Assembly: GCA_009829735.1 (NCBI GenBank)
Contig: CM020620.1
Span: forward strand, 18,434,354 to 18,498,353
Length of the DNA stretch: 64,000 nucleotides
Reading direction: 5' to 3'
DNA from: Pyropia yezoensis
Taxonomy: Eukaryota > Rhodophyta > Bangiophyceae > Bangiales > Bangiaceae
In this document: in pieces, positions 11,081 through 22,700 of the stretch
Position numbering within the stretch: position 1 is the first letter of the stretch
How the letters are laid out: each line of letters starts with the position of its first letter
Made by a program: the position numbers and the translations under genes
Notes under the pieces: generated by a model
The model's database searches: none
Told to the model about the DNA's origin: nothing
The model's input: only the letters and a program-made list of their open reading frames with translations

Positions 11081-13533
11081 TGGGTGCAGGCGTCATGCAG
11101 CATCCGCCACGCGCCTGCAGCATTTTTCGGTGCAAAATGCAGTGAATTGTGCATGTAAACAGGGGAAAAGGTGCACCCTTGCACTAGTTTGGGCCCCTTG
11201 CACACCCCTGCTCGGCCGTGCCAGCACGTGTTTACACGCCCAAACACGAAAATTTGCCTCTCGTAAAGGACAGGGCTTAAGACCCCGCTGCGCTGGGCGT
11301 CCCCCATCCCCGCAGCTGGGCGGGAGAACTTGTGATTGGCTGGCTCGAGAGTCACCAATCTCTGTGGAATAAGTTGCCCTCGTCCGTGCCCTAAAGTAGG
11401 CAATGTTTTTTACCGCCTGTCGAAAGTAAGCAAAACACGACAAACGCAGTAGTGGGAGCTTAGAGCATAACCAACAATGCGCTCCCCATCCGGGAATATG
11501 CACACGTTGCAGAACATTGCTTAAATTAGCAAGAATTGGTCCCCAACCAGCCCGTTGGAGGCCCAGAATAGCGCGCATCAACGCCGAACGACCTTAAATC
11601 ACATTGAATCACGTCATTCAAGAACTCTCGGACGAGCGAATAGCAATGTAGTTACATGAATCACGTATATGCAAATCAGGCGGACATATCCATGCGATGG
11701 GGATCTGGTCCGGGCTCGCCCCATTTTCTGCCCACATGGGGAGGACCGGGAGGACAACCCGAAGCGTGCAGCGCTGTGATTGGTTGACAAGGATTCTCTT
11801 GCATTCAGCAGCCGGGCAGAAAATTTGTGCCACGTGCACCACACGATCGCAACACGATCGCAGTGAACAAATGACGATCGCTACCGTGCCATGCTTAATT
11901 GAGGGCGCTGGAGCTCTCCAGGCCGCTTGGCCCCTCCCCTCCCGTCGTACCACGCCGTCTCGGGGGAGGCGGCTGTTCTTGGTGGACCGCGGCTTTGTCA
12001 GCTGGCCGACCCCCACGTGCATGAATCACAAATAGCGTCTGCCGTCGGGCCGGCCCGAGAGGGCCTGCTTGAGAGAGCTTGTCGTCGTGCGCCCGCCTCC
12101 CTCCCGTTCCGAGCATCCACACGATTCCAGGGTGCAGGCGGAGCGCCTACGTCGACGTCGGCCGATCGGCGCCCCCACTGGTCCGCTGTTTGCTGGGCTG
12201 TCGGCCCCGCGCGGGCCGCCGTCACAGAGGTAGTGGCGCTACCGCCGCACTCCCTGGCCAGAGCTGGTCGGCTCAAGCGCGCCCCAGTCCTCCCCTCGTG
12301 TCTCCACGTGAGCCCTGGACGTCTGGCGTGGCTCGCCGGGCCCCCACCGCCTCGACGCGCCCGCGCCAAAGCGGGCGGGCAGGTGAGGGCGCTGCTGTCG
12401 TGGCATAGCCCCTCTCTGCCATGCGGCGGGATCTCGCGCGGGGCAGCGCCCCCCCCTCCCCAAGCGTTCTCCCAGAGGGGGCGTGGCTCGCATCGTGGGC
12501 TGACGCAGAGGGGGGGGGGCCTGTGGGCACGTGGAGTGGGGTGTCGGCCGCCTGAAGGTTTTCCGTGGTAAGATTTTTCTCGGGGGGGGGGGGGAGCAAT
12601 CGCGCGGGGCGTTGGGCGGGACGGGGGTGGGACGTGGTGATGCTTTCCGTGCCACCCCCCCCAACGCGGACGCCGTCGCAGGCTGGTGTGTGGAGGGGGC
12701 GGCCGCTCGGGCGAGGGATACGCCTCTGCTGTGGTGGGGGCACAACCCACGCCCAGGTGGGATACGCTCTCGCGGCCGCGCGCTCCCCTGCCAGGCCAGT
12801 GCGCTCGGGCGCCCTCCCTCCCATTCTCACAGCGCTGGAGGGAGAGGGCGCACACACGGCGCGGTTTTCGTCGGCGGGCGGCCGCCTGCCGTCCGATGAC
12901 CCCCCCCCCCTGTGCTCACACCCTCCTGTGGGGGTGTACCGCCTGCGGATGGCACCCCCCCCTCTGCATTTGCCATCTGTCGGGGTGTGCTGCCTGCGGA
13001 CCCCCCCCCCACCCCTCTCTCCACGGACCGTGTGGGGGGTTTCTCGGTTGGTCGGCACGAGGACGCCCCCCCCCCCCCTCCGCACGACCGCTCTGGGGCG
13101 GGGGGCGCCCCACCGTGCCCTACTGGGGGGGTCGGGCGGCCATGCGTCGTCCCGGAAACGCCCCCCACCCTCCGCATGTGCGTCCTTTCGGGGGGGTGCC
13201 CCAATGGATATCCGGATGCAGCCGCCGGCGTGCCCTGCCCCTCGCCGACGTTCTCCTCCGACGGCGCCACGAGCATGACCGTCTAGCTGTCGTGACCGTC
13301 TTTGCCGCCCCGTACGCCCTCCTTGCCGCCCCGCTCTACAGTGCACTGCGCTCGTGATCCTCCGCGTCATTGCGCTAGTCCTGCGGACTGTACCAGGGTG
13401 AGTTAGACGACTTCTGTGGGTTGCGCGTGGGAGGGGGGTCGCCGGTGGCATGCATGGATCGCTTGGGAGTGGTGGCGAGCCGAAACGTTGGTGCTGGCTC
13501 TCCTCTGGTCGTGCGTGCTGTGCTCCAGTGGTG
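11081..13533. other. Intergenic, G/C-run-rich; no gene supported
   Basis: From ~12.4 to 13.2 kb the DNA is full of C and G homopolymers, with a degenerate ~55-60-bp tandem repeat around 12920-13015 (GTGGGGGTGTACCGCCTGCG / GTCGGGGTGTGCTGCCTGCG). Long frames on both strands (for example 12273-13553 minus) are low-complexity. The part just left of 13534 is the interrupted upstream flank of the Harbinger element. Its outer terminal repeat could not be located. Confidence 0.5.
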
Positions 13534-13538
13534 CAACT

Positions 13539-14007
13539 TGTGGCAAAAACCACTTACACACACGGCACCCAAGTTGGGGCGGTGTACAAGGGCTGCCTCC
13601 CGTGTCGGGGGAACCGGAAGAAGTGCAAGTTGCACACACTCTGTCCCTGTTGTGGGGCAAACCCCCCACGGACAAACAAGAGGATGGTGTGTGGTCCAAC
13701 AGTTTCTTGGTCGGGACGGGGACGCAGGGCCAAGCCCCGCTGTCCCTCCCCTTATCCCCCCCGGGTCCCCTCAGAATCTCGCCACTCAGAATCTCCCACC
13801 CCAGCACCTGCCCACCGGGCCACACGAAAATTCAAGACGATAAATGCAGAAAACCCTCAAATCCAAGTTGGATTTACTACTAAGCTAACTATCCCAAACT
13901 TAGGGAATATGAACCCGAATGCAGGGGGAGGAACGGATCAGGCTAGTGGCCTGCCGCCCCTTGCATGGCACGTGTTGCCCCCTTACCTGGGGGTCAATAC
14001 TGCCACA
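13539..14007 (-). repeat. G1 3' LTR (469 bp)
   Basis: Near-identical to 29484-29952. On the minus strand a purine-rich tract (14008-14020) abuts its start, as a polypurine tract should. The TSD CAACT lies at 13534-13538. Confidence 0.93.
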
Positions 14008-14344
14008 CTCCCCTCTCCTCAGCTCCGACCGACCCGGTCGGCCCTGTGAGGGGGTGCGTAAACGGTCGCCTCGGCGTTGGGGGCGCGACTTGCTGTCCCC
14101 CCTTGAGTACGTAACGCGGATGTGGAGGCGGTCACGTTGACCGCCCCTCTCCTCAAGCTTGCCCACTCGGCAGCTTGCTCTCCCGGTTCACACTTCACCA
14201 TCACCACCACCTCCCCTTCACCTTCCACTGGGCCGCCCCACGCTGGGGAGGCCACCCGTCTACCCACGATCCGAATCCCCCTCAACTCGAGGCGGGTCTC
14301 GTGCTGCTGTAGCCAGGGCGTCTCTCCCCAACTTGGGGAGAGCC

Positions 14345-16288
14345 ATGGCGACCCCGGGGGTGGAGACGGACTCTCTCGACGAACATATGGAGGACACCTC
14401 CTACGGTGCAGCGCCCGCCGGGACTTCCGGCGGGGGCTCCGCGATCGCTACGGGGGATGGGACTCCCGCGTCACCCGGCTTTGGGTTGACGGCGGGATCT
14501 CCCCCGGAGGCGGGACAAGTTGTCCCGCGTGAGGCCTTGGGGCGGTGGCTTTACCCCGCTTGGCCTCTCTATGAGGAGGGGTTGACTGTTCTTCGCTGTG
14601 GCCGACTTGGCGCAGCGATGGGTCGGGTATGGGACCGCCTACGGGAGAAGTATCCCCGTAGGGTCGGGTTCCCTGCCGGCTTCAGGACGGACCAGTTTGC
14701 CTTCCTGGACGACGAGGAGGTCGAAGACGTACAGCGGGCCAAGGCCATGGTGGACCGCGGGGGAACTATCCCGGGTCCCGGCGACTTGCCGACCTTTACG
14801 TGGGACGCGGTGGCAACTCGCCCCCCGTACCTTCACGAGGCCGATCCGCACACTCATCACTTTGATGTCCGGATGGAGAAGGACTTCCGGCGAGGTCCCT
14901 ACTTGGTGACCTCGGCTCAACTTGAGTTTCCTCAGCAGTCTGCTGCCAGTAAGGGGCAGTACTATCCGAAGCAGCCCGAGTGGTGGCCTCAAGTAGAGGT
15001 CCCCTACGGGTTCCCGGCGTTGCTGCCACGGTTGCTTGACCACTTCGGCTCCGTCATGTTGACGGCTGGCCCTGATCACCTGGTGTGGGCCATATTGGCC
15101 ACCCAGTGGCTCCTCGAGGCCATGTCGACCTGGGTGTCTTGTGTTCAGCGGCGGGGGATGCGCTGGCATCTCCCCCTCCGGCTTATCCAAGGTTTGGAAC
15201 AGCTCACCCCTCAGCTAGTTGCTGAGGGGTGCTCATCAGGACAACTCACTCTACTTGAGGAGATGCTCCGCCTCCACAAGTTTATCGAGTGGGAGAGCAT
15301 CGAGCACAAGTTCCGCCGCCCCACTTGTGGGCCTCAGGACGATGGCGCACTTCGCCAGTTCGTATGGGTCGCTCGTGAACTTCACGACGGCCGTGTGGTC
15401 CTACGAGAGGGGTTGGGCATCGGGGACTACCCGTATGCCCCGGGGGTCGATCGCCACACTGCGCCACCCCCGGACAAGGCCATAGTTATGGCCGTGCCCT
15501 CACATGATGACCATATGACTCAACCCTCTGCGGGGGCCCCAAGTCGGGGTCGCAGTTACACCCGGGTCCCGCCACCTCGGCGTGCCCCTCCGCTTCCTCC
15601 TGTCCCCTACCAGCCGCACGGGGACATCCCGATTAGCGTGACCGTTGCGTCGTCCACCCCGGTGTCCCCCAACTTGGGGGCCACCCTCCTGACGGTATAC
15701 CCCAAGTTGGTGTTACCGCTCACGCCTCTAACCTCAGAGATGATGATCACCACGTTGGTGCGCACCATTTCCTGGTTGGCCGCGTCGACCGCAACCCTTC
15801 AAACTTCCGAGACTCCTCAACTTGAGGAGCGCGTTCGTACTGCAGTGGCGACCGCGAGTTGCGAGTCGGTGGCGGAGTTTATGACGGCCGAGTTGGCTCA
15901 CATTGGGGCTATTATGCCCCAGCCAGCCCCACTTGGGCGTAGCAAATGTCGTGCGAGCCGGGCATACTCGCCTCCTCGCCGTCGTCGCCGACGCTCGCGG
16001 CGCTCTCCCTCCGTGTCGGAAGACGAGTTGTCTTCCTCCGTCTCGGAGTCCTCGACTCCGTCAGAGTCGGAGTCGGTCCGACGTCTGTGTCGCCAACTTG
16101 CGCGCAAGACTAAGCAGAAGAGCAGCCGCGGTCGTCGCCACTTGCGCGACCGTGAGGGGCGTGACGGGTCCGACTTGGAGCCGCCGGCTCCTCCGACTGG
16201 CGGGGAGCGTTATCGCCGTGGGTCTCGCCGCTCGCCTTCACGTGAGGGCGAGGGCCGTGGGGTTGGAGAGTCCAGCATGCATGCCTAG
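14345..16288 (+). CDS. Antisense accessory ORF of Gypsy element G1 (unknown function)
   Basis: 647 codons from the ATG at 14345 (the frame is open from 14159), opposite in direction to G1 pol and convergent with it: the stops lie 111 bp apart. The N-terminal ~60 residues are Gly/Thr/Ser-rich. The middle ~300 residues look like a folded domain, with RPPYL, YLVTSAQLEF, QYYPK, VEVPYGF and ATQWLLEAM. The C-terminal ~120 residues are Arg/Ser-rich with SR dipeptides and an acidic Ser stretch. The middle domain shares spaced motifs with the antisense ORF of G2 (PP[YF]L, [YF]LV, YYPK, VExPxGF, LAxxxWLxE). I know of no named family for it. Being open for >640 codons in an otherwise mutated element suggests selection or recent function. 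Confidence 0.75.
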   Translation: MATPGVETDSLDEHMEDTSYGAAPAGTSGGGSAIATGDGTPASPGFGLTAGSPPEAGQVVPREALGRWLYPAWPLYEEGLTVLRCGRLGAAMGRVWDRLREKYPRRVGFPAGFRTDQFAFLDDEEVEDVQRAKAMVDRGGTIPGPGDLPTFTWDAVATRPPYLHEADPHTHHFDVRMEKDFRRGPYLVTSAQLEFPQQSAASKGQYYPKQPEWWPQVEVPYGFPALLPRLLDHFGSVMLTAGPDHLVWAILATQWLLEAMSTWVSCVQRRGMRWHLPLRLIQGLEQLTPQLVAEGCSSGQLTLLEEMLRLHKFIEWESIEHKFRRPTCGPQDDGALRQFVWVARELHDGRVVLREGLGIGDYPYAPGVDRHTAPPPDKAIVMAVPSHDDHMTQPSAGAPSRGRSYTRVPPPRRAPPLPPVPYQPHGDIPISVTVASSTPVSPNLGATLLTVYPKLVLPLTPLTSEMMITTLVRTISWLAASTATLQTSETPQLEERVRTAVATASCESVAEFMTAELAHIGAIMPQPAPLGRSKCRASRAYSPPRRRRRRSRRSPSVSEDELSSSVSESSTPSESESVRRLCRQLARKTKQKSSRGRRHLRDREGRDGSDLEPPAPPTGGERYRRGSRRSPSREGEGRGVGESSMHA

Positions 16289-16399
16289 TTGGCAGCTGCC
16301 TTTGTTGTGAGAGTGTGAGGGTTAGGGCTGTAATTAAAAGCCACTCTGCGTACGACTTCGACTTGAAGCACTCTCTTGGCACTGTTACTCAGCCTTCCC

Positions 16400-17232
16400 T
16401 CACGTTGAGGGAGGGCTGTTAGGGTCTATCTCGTTCCGGGCACAGTATGCCCGGACCTTCTCAGCGGAAAGGTCCTCCACATATCCCCACGTATCATCCT
16501 CGGCTCTGTAGCCGAACCAACGCACCCTCAACATGAGGCGGTCAGTGTCCTCATCCCAGCCGTGGTCGATGAACGTATCGAACACGTACTCCTGCGGGCC
16601 CTGTTTCGCCGCAGGCAGCGAGGGGAGGCGCCACGCTTCCAACGCACGCGCCCAAGCTGGGTCGCCTGCAGGCGGTGGTGCAACTTTGACCACGCCCTGT
16701 CCGTTCACTGTGCGGACCCCATCGTCACTTTCGATGGTGAACCGCCGCCCATCAGTACGAAGGACCTGGTACGGCCCCTTCGTCTGGAATACCAACTTAC
16801 CCCGAGTTGGGGTGTGTGAGTGTACCAGCAACCAGTCACCCTGCTCGGGGACATGCTTAGCATTGCGCACCTTTTTGTCAAAGGTACGCTTGTAGCGCTT
16901 TTGTGCTTTGTCCATCTCAGCCCTGACTTTAGGGATGAGGTTTTCAAGCCTAGCAGCGAACTCCGCCTTACTCTCAGTAGGAGTAGGCGTACTGCCACCA
17001 TCCTCCCTAGTTGGGAGCGGCCGCCGCACGGCAATAGACCGCACGCGACGGGCGGTCACAAAAGCGAGGGGCACTTCCCCGGTAGATGAGTGAACCTGCG
17101 AATTGTAGGCAGTGGTAAGAATAGAAATGTATTGGTCCCACGTCTTCACGTGCTCACTCACATAGTGGCGCAGCTGCCGGACAATAGTTTTGTTGAAGCG
17201 CTCCACCTGCCCATTAGTTTGTGGGTGGTAGG
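16400..17232 (-). pseudogene. G1 Pol, integrase C-terminus and chromodomain (severed by G2)
   Basis: It reads YHPQTNGQVERFNK, the integrase segment carrying the last catalytic Glu, then the C-terminal core with YKRTFDKKVR, and a chromodomain with LMLRVRWFGYRAEDDTW, ending at a TGA (16400-16402). The upstream part of the same gene lies at 26888-28560. Removing G2 and one GGGTG copy brings the two in frame, so G2 insertion is the only lesion at this point. Confidence 0.9.
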
Positions 17233-17237
17233 GGGTG

Positions 17238-17808
17238 TGTAGCATCCCTGGCCCCGACTTGGCGCCGACCCGGGACTACAACCAGAGGGCACCAGGTGCC
17301 AGAACACGCCCGCCGTGTGGTGATGGTTGGCGGCCGTGGCCCGTGCCCGGCACTGGGATGCGGTGGACTACGCTATCCACACGTGAGAGAGGGATTGCTG
17401 ATGGGTTTTTGCATACTTGTGAGGGACTTGATTTGAGAGAATTTGAGTGTGAGATTAGTGAGTGGGAATAGAATTAGTAGTGATAGTGGCCCCCGACCTG
17501 ACGAGGTTAGACTCGGGTCGGGGCCACTCGGGGTTATGGGGGGGCTACCTGGCCAACGTGCCGAGGCTCCCCCAGATGCACGTTAAGAGGGACAGCGAGG
17601 CGCCCTTGGCCCGCGCCCTCAGGAAAAAGACAACTGCGCGTTTGCTTTCCTCTTCCCCGTGTGCACTACCGTGCGTATCTGTTTGCTCTGCGAGCAGGCA
17701 CGTGAGGCAACAGGCATACCATTCTCGTAGTTCCCCTTTCTGTGTTACCTGTCCCTTTCCCCCGAGGGATATTGACACGTGTCTGAGAGGATCGAGTTTT
17801 ATACCAGA
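17238..17808 (+). repeat. G2 5' LTR (571 bp)
   Basis: Begins TGTAGCATCC and ends ATACCAGA. The partner 3' LTR ends ATACCACA, so the terminal CA is mutated here. Matches 26317-26887 over its whole length with only scattered differences. Confidence 0.95.
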
Positions 17809-17812
17809 TATT

Positions 17813-17830
17813 TGGTGGAGCAGCAGGGGA
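17813..17830 (+). other. G2 primer-binding site
   Basis: TGGTGGAGCAGCAGGGGA starts four bases after the 5' LTR and begins with the TGG expected to pair with a tRNA CCA end. The same 18 nt follow the 5' LTR of G1 (29481 to 29464 on the minus strand). It does not match the usual initiator-Met site; the cognate tRNA is not identified. Confidence 0.8.
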
Positions 17831-18020
17831 TGATTGGAGTGTTTGAGAAGAGACATTTGGGAGCAGCGGTTGGGTTGTTCCTGTTCTGTCTTTTTCTGTG
17901 GTTTGGGAATTATTTGCACCCGTTCACGGGAATCCCATTCCTGGCTCTCCAACCCCTCTCTTGTGGTCTGGCGATCTCTGGACACGCAGGCAACTGGATT
18001 GTGGCTGTCAAGAGACCAAC

Positions 18021-19781
18021 ATGGCTACCCTCCCTGGCACGACGGTGCCCGAAGGGGTAGACCCCGCGTCCCTTGACGCATCCCTGGTCACCGCGGGGGA
18101 CGGTGCCCAACCCGGCGTTCTCCCTACGGGTGAAGCAGACCTGGGTGTGACATCCGGTAGCGGACTGGAGTCCACAGGCGGCCAAGCACCACCTGCTCCC
18201 GTTCCTCCGGCTGTTCCCCCTGTGAGAGCCACCCCGGGGTCAACGGCGTTTGAGTCCGCTCGCAGCAGACGTCTCCCTCCTGTCCGTTCTACTCCTCAAC
18301 CTCCAGGGATAGCCCCTGGTGTGTTTACTCCTGGACCCACACATGGCAGCTGGGTGTATACACCTCTTCCTGTGGGCACTAGCGATGCCAGAGGCACCGT
18401 TGTGACTGGTTCTACGGGTCTCCCTGAGACCTCGACTCCTGGGACCGGCCAAGCTTTTCCTCCCCTTGCATCCTATGGGGCGGGGAGCTCCAAGACCGGT
18501 AACCGGAGCAGCCGAAGGCGTCGGCGTCATCGCCGTCGCTCTAGCACCAGCGAGACCAGTTCCTCCAGCTCTGAGGAGGGATATGATTGGGATGCATCTC
18601 CCGGTCCCACCCGGCGCAGGCTAGTCGAGTTTGACTTCCCTGCCCACCAAGTGGGAGATGCCACCCTGAACAAGGTCACGTATTGGGGTAACTACCGGCT
18701 GGAGAATCAAGACCAAGGTTACACCCGGAAGATGGCCAAGAAGATGGCGTCCCTGAACCGGCGAATGCAGCCGAGCTTCGGGGGACATCCTTAGTTTTCC
18801 GGGAAGAGACCGGCGCTTATCTTTGCCTTCCTGCGCCGGTTTGTCAAGGCATGCAATGACAACGATGTGTCCGAGGGCAAGGCTCTCTACCTCCTGGTTA
18901 ACTTCATGACCGGAGAAGCGGAACAGCGGTTTGCACAGGTTCTACCAGACTCTGCCGGACACATTGTCGGACGTACCGTCGCGAGTTATCCGGAGGCGGT
19001 CAACTGGCTCCTGTCCAACTACGCTGACGCGGACTCTCTGCGTAAAGCAGTCGGCAGGCTGAACCGGGCAACCATGGAAAGACAAGAGACTCCAGAGGCG
19101 TTCGCCCGTCGTGTCCGGGAGATGAGCGATGCTTGTGGCAACGTTTACCCTGAGGACAGGCTCAAGATGATCTTCTCGGAAGGGCTTCCTGAATATCTTC
19201 AAGTGGATGCGGAGAACGACAACCAGGAACATCAAGAACATACCTTCCAGCAGTTGATGGCCTACACCCAGGGCAAGTACCGGCAAGCCAGGGCCCTCCA
19301 AGCTCCCATGGTATCAACTCCCAAGCCGTTGTCGCGAGTTCGTTCCGAACCCGACAAGTATAAGGGAGGTGATAGCCCTGTACCGATACTCGCAGTTGGC
19401 GAGGCCCCACCCGTGGGGTCAGGGGACAACTGGGGCGGCTTCATTTCTAAGGAGCAACCATCCCTGGTCGCCCCCAAGCAAGTCAAGAACCAGCGGTTCC
19501 AGTCTTGTTGGCTGTGCCAGAAGGAGGATCACATGTCCTACCAGTGCCCGACCATTCCCAAGGACCTCCAGGAGAAACGCAAGCGTCAAGGACTGGTGTT
19601 TGCAAAGGCGGTCAACTGGGCTGACCGGCGAGCACCCTCCAAGATGGACCAGGCACAGGTACACGCAATCCGAGTGGCAACCTTACAGAGCATCACGGAG
19701 GCTCTGGCAAGGGAAGCTCCTACGGACTTTGACCTGGAGACCGAAACCTCTAAGGACTCCTCGGACCCGGGAAACGAGTAG
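18021..19781 (+). CDS. G2 Gag, with one in-frame TAG at 18792-18794
   Basis: The ATG at 18021 (ACCAACATGGC context, also seen in G1) opens a frame that runs to the TAG at 19779-19781 with a single internal TAG. The first ~190 residues are Pro/Ser/Thr-rich with an Arg-rich RRRRRHRRRS segment. After the stop comes a typical retrotransposon Gag core (FSGKRP ... ALYLLVNFMTGEAEQRF ... LKMIFSEGLPEYL) and a zinc knuckle CWLCQKEDHMSYQC (C-x2-C-x4-H-x4-C) near 19503-19544. Everything after the stop stays in frame, so this is either a single nonsense mutation or a read-through site. It should form the virus-like particle and bind RNA. Confidence 0.88.
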
Positions 19782-22700
19782 GGCAGGCGCTCTCCCCAAG
19801 TGTCTTCCCGAATCTCCGACGGCAGGGTACTTCTACCTGTTCTCCCCTTGCGTGCCGGGAGAAAGGACGGCAGTTACCCGCTCAACCGGTAGCCGCCTGG
19901 ACACCCTGTTTGTTCAAGGGGACATTGCTCGTCCTGCGTAAAGAAAACCTCAAGATTAATGCTCGTATGCGTGTGGGGGATAGCCTCCCCCAAGCTGTTA
20001 CGCCGGTGGCTGACACGGGAGCCGGACCAAGCGTCATCACTGAGAACCTGTTACCTCCGGGCTGGCGTCGACATGCCTGGAGAGCGCCTACCCGGACCCA
20101 TATCGTCGACGCTTCGGGTCAAACCCTACGACCGCTTGGCCGTCTTCCTGCCGCCATCTATGTCAACAATGAACCAATGCTTTTTCCCTTTCTAGTAGTC
20201 AAGACCCTATCAGTCCCCCTCATCCTAGGCTGGGACTTCCAGAAGCAGCATGTCAAGAGCATCCTACCCGGAGAAGGGAAGGTCCAGTTCAACCATGGGT
20301 TTGTGTCACCGGTATTGGAGCATCTGGACGCCAAGGTTCGTGTAGCCAAGAGCAAGAGGGAACGCATCCCACCCTCTACCTTGACTCTCTTCAAACCGGT
20401 GCTCCTACCTCCTCGATCGGAGACCAAGGTTCAAGTAACGACCCGGATTGCAGGTCAATGCCTGATCTACGGACGTAAGGAATTTCCGGCGAAACACCGG
20501 TTATACTTGGCCCACGGACATCACAAGAAGGTAGAAAGGCACACCCCGTTCCCGGTGCTCATCGTCAACGTGAGCCGGAAGCCAATAACCCTCGCCAAGG
20601 GCGCCCGAGTTGGTAGAGCAGAGCCTTACCGGGGATCCGCCCGTGCTATGAGCAGGGAAGACCTCCTGAACCTGCAACAAGAACTGGCATCCAACTTGAC
20701 GGCCTTAGACGTACCTCCGAAACAAGAGCAGGCTGGCAGCGCTACTCCGAAACCCGAACAAGCACCACCCGGGATGCCGAAGGTCAAGCAAGAAAATGTC
20801 CCTCCCGACTTGAAGGAGGCACTGGAGAAGCTTCTCCAGGAATATCGGCACCTGTGGTCGGGAGAGCTGGGCAAGATGGACGCCACTCTACACCGGATTC
20901 AACTCAAGCCGGAAGCTAAGCCAGTGCACATGCAACCATATCGGGCTGGACCTCATCGCCGGGATGAGATTGAGAAGCAGACTAACAAGATGCTCAAGAT
21001 GGATGTTATCGAGCCGTCTGATGGCGAGTGGGCTTTCCCGGTGGTAGTCGTCCTGAAAACCGGCGGTCACTTCCGTTTCTGCGTTGACTACCGGCGCCTG
21101 AACGAGATGACAGTCAAGGACGTATACCCGATACCCCGGATGGATGATTGCCTCGACTTTCTTGGTGATGCCACCCTCTTCTCGACGCTGGATTGTAATG
21201 CCGGGTACTGGCAGATCCCTCTGGCTGACGAGGACAAGGACAAGACCACCTTCACGTGCCACCTGGGACCATTCCGGTGCAAGCGTCTTCCTTTTGGTCT
21301 CACCAATGCTCCGGCCACCTTCCAAAGAGCCATCGACATCATCCTGTCCGGGCTAAGGTGGAGAACATGTTTGGTCTACCTGGACGACATTATCGTTTTC
21401 TCCAAGACCCCAGCGGAACACCTGGAGCACCTTCGGGAGGTCCTGGCCCTCCTGTCCAAGGCTGGAGTTACCCTCAAGGCCGAGAAGTGCCACCTGTTTG
21501 AGACTGAGGTGGAGTATCTGGGGCATGTGCTCAGTCCGGGGGAGCTCCGAGTCAATGAGAAGAACATCAAGGCCCTCCGGCATGCACGGCAACCCAAAAC
21601 CCAGACGGAACTCAAGAGCTTCCTGGGTATGTGCAACGTCTATCGCCGGTTCGTACGGGACTATGCTCTGATTGCCCGGCCACTGACCAAGCTGACCAGC
21701 AAGAAGCTTCCCGCACAACTCCCGGTGTTCGAAGAGAAGCAGACCGCGGCCTTCGAAGAGCTCAAGAAGCGCCTGACCACCACTCCAGTACTGGCGTTAC
21801 CCAAGCGGGAGGGCCAGTTTGTTCTGGAGACGGATGCCTGTGGCGTCCAGGTGGGGTGCTCACTACTCCAGCAGCAACCTGATGGGCACTTTCTCCCGAT
21901 AGGCTACTACAGTCGCGTCTTGACTCCAGCTGAGAAGAACTATTCCACGACCGAGCGCGAGTGCTTGGCAGTCGTCTGGGCTTGCTTTCTGTTACGGCCA
22001 TATCTTGAAGGACAAGAGTTCCTCATCCGGACGGACCACGCCAGCCTAAGGTGGCTGCTATGTATGGACAGCAGTCAAGGAAGGGTCGCCCGGTGGCGCC
22101 TACGCCTTTCGGAGTTCAAGTACAAGGTGTGCACCAGAGCAGGGAGGGAGCACCACTGCGCCGACACCATGTCCCGGCTGGAGACTCCTGCAGCCGATAC
22201 CGGTCCTATCCCGGAGGAAATACCTTGCTTCATCCTCCCGAATGTCGGACGTGGCTGGCACGCTCCCCTGTATGAGACACCTGAAGCTCATCAACCGGTG
22301 ACCATTCACCGGATGCTGGAGGCACAACTGACGGATCCTCAATGCTTGGAGCTTCGCCACCAAATGGACCTGAACCGGAACAGTCGTTTCTCCGAGTCTA
22401 CGGACGGACTCCTAGTACGGGTGTCACCCTTCGATGGGGCCACTCAAGTCTACGTACCCCGGGGCCTACGAGCTGACATCCTACGCCTGGAGCACTCGTC
22501 TCCCCAGGCCGGACATCCTGGTATCAATCGGATGTATGCTTCCATGAGACGACACTACTACTGGGAAACCATGGCCAGTGACGTCCATAAGTACCTGGAG
22601 GCTTGTGTTTCGTGTGCAAGGAACCGGTTGTCCCAGAGGAAGAAGACTTCTAAGCTACGCCTATTCCCTGCGGCGGAGCCCTTTGCAAGCTTAAGCATGG

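Noticed and set aside
12273..13553. 426-codon minus-strand ORF over the G/C-run region
   Set aside because: Arg/Pro/Gly-rich throughout, generated by homopolymers and a tandem repeat; equally long frames occur on the other strand.
13450..14049. An ORF with Cys pairs (CLPCRGNRKKC ... LCPCCGANPP) open in all three G1-family LTR copies
   Set aside because: All three copies are nearly identical DNA, so openness is not independent evidence. It lies inside LTRs, antisense to the element, and matches no known domain.
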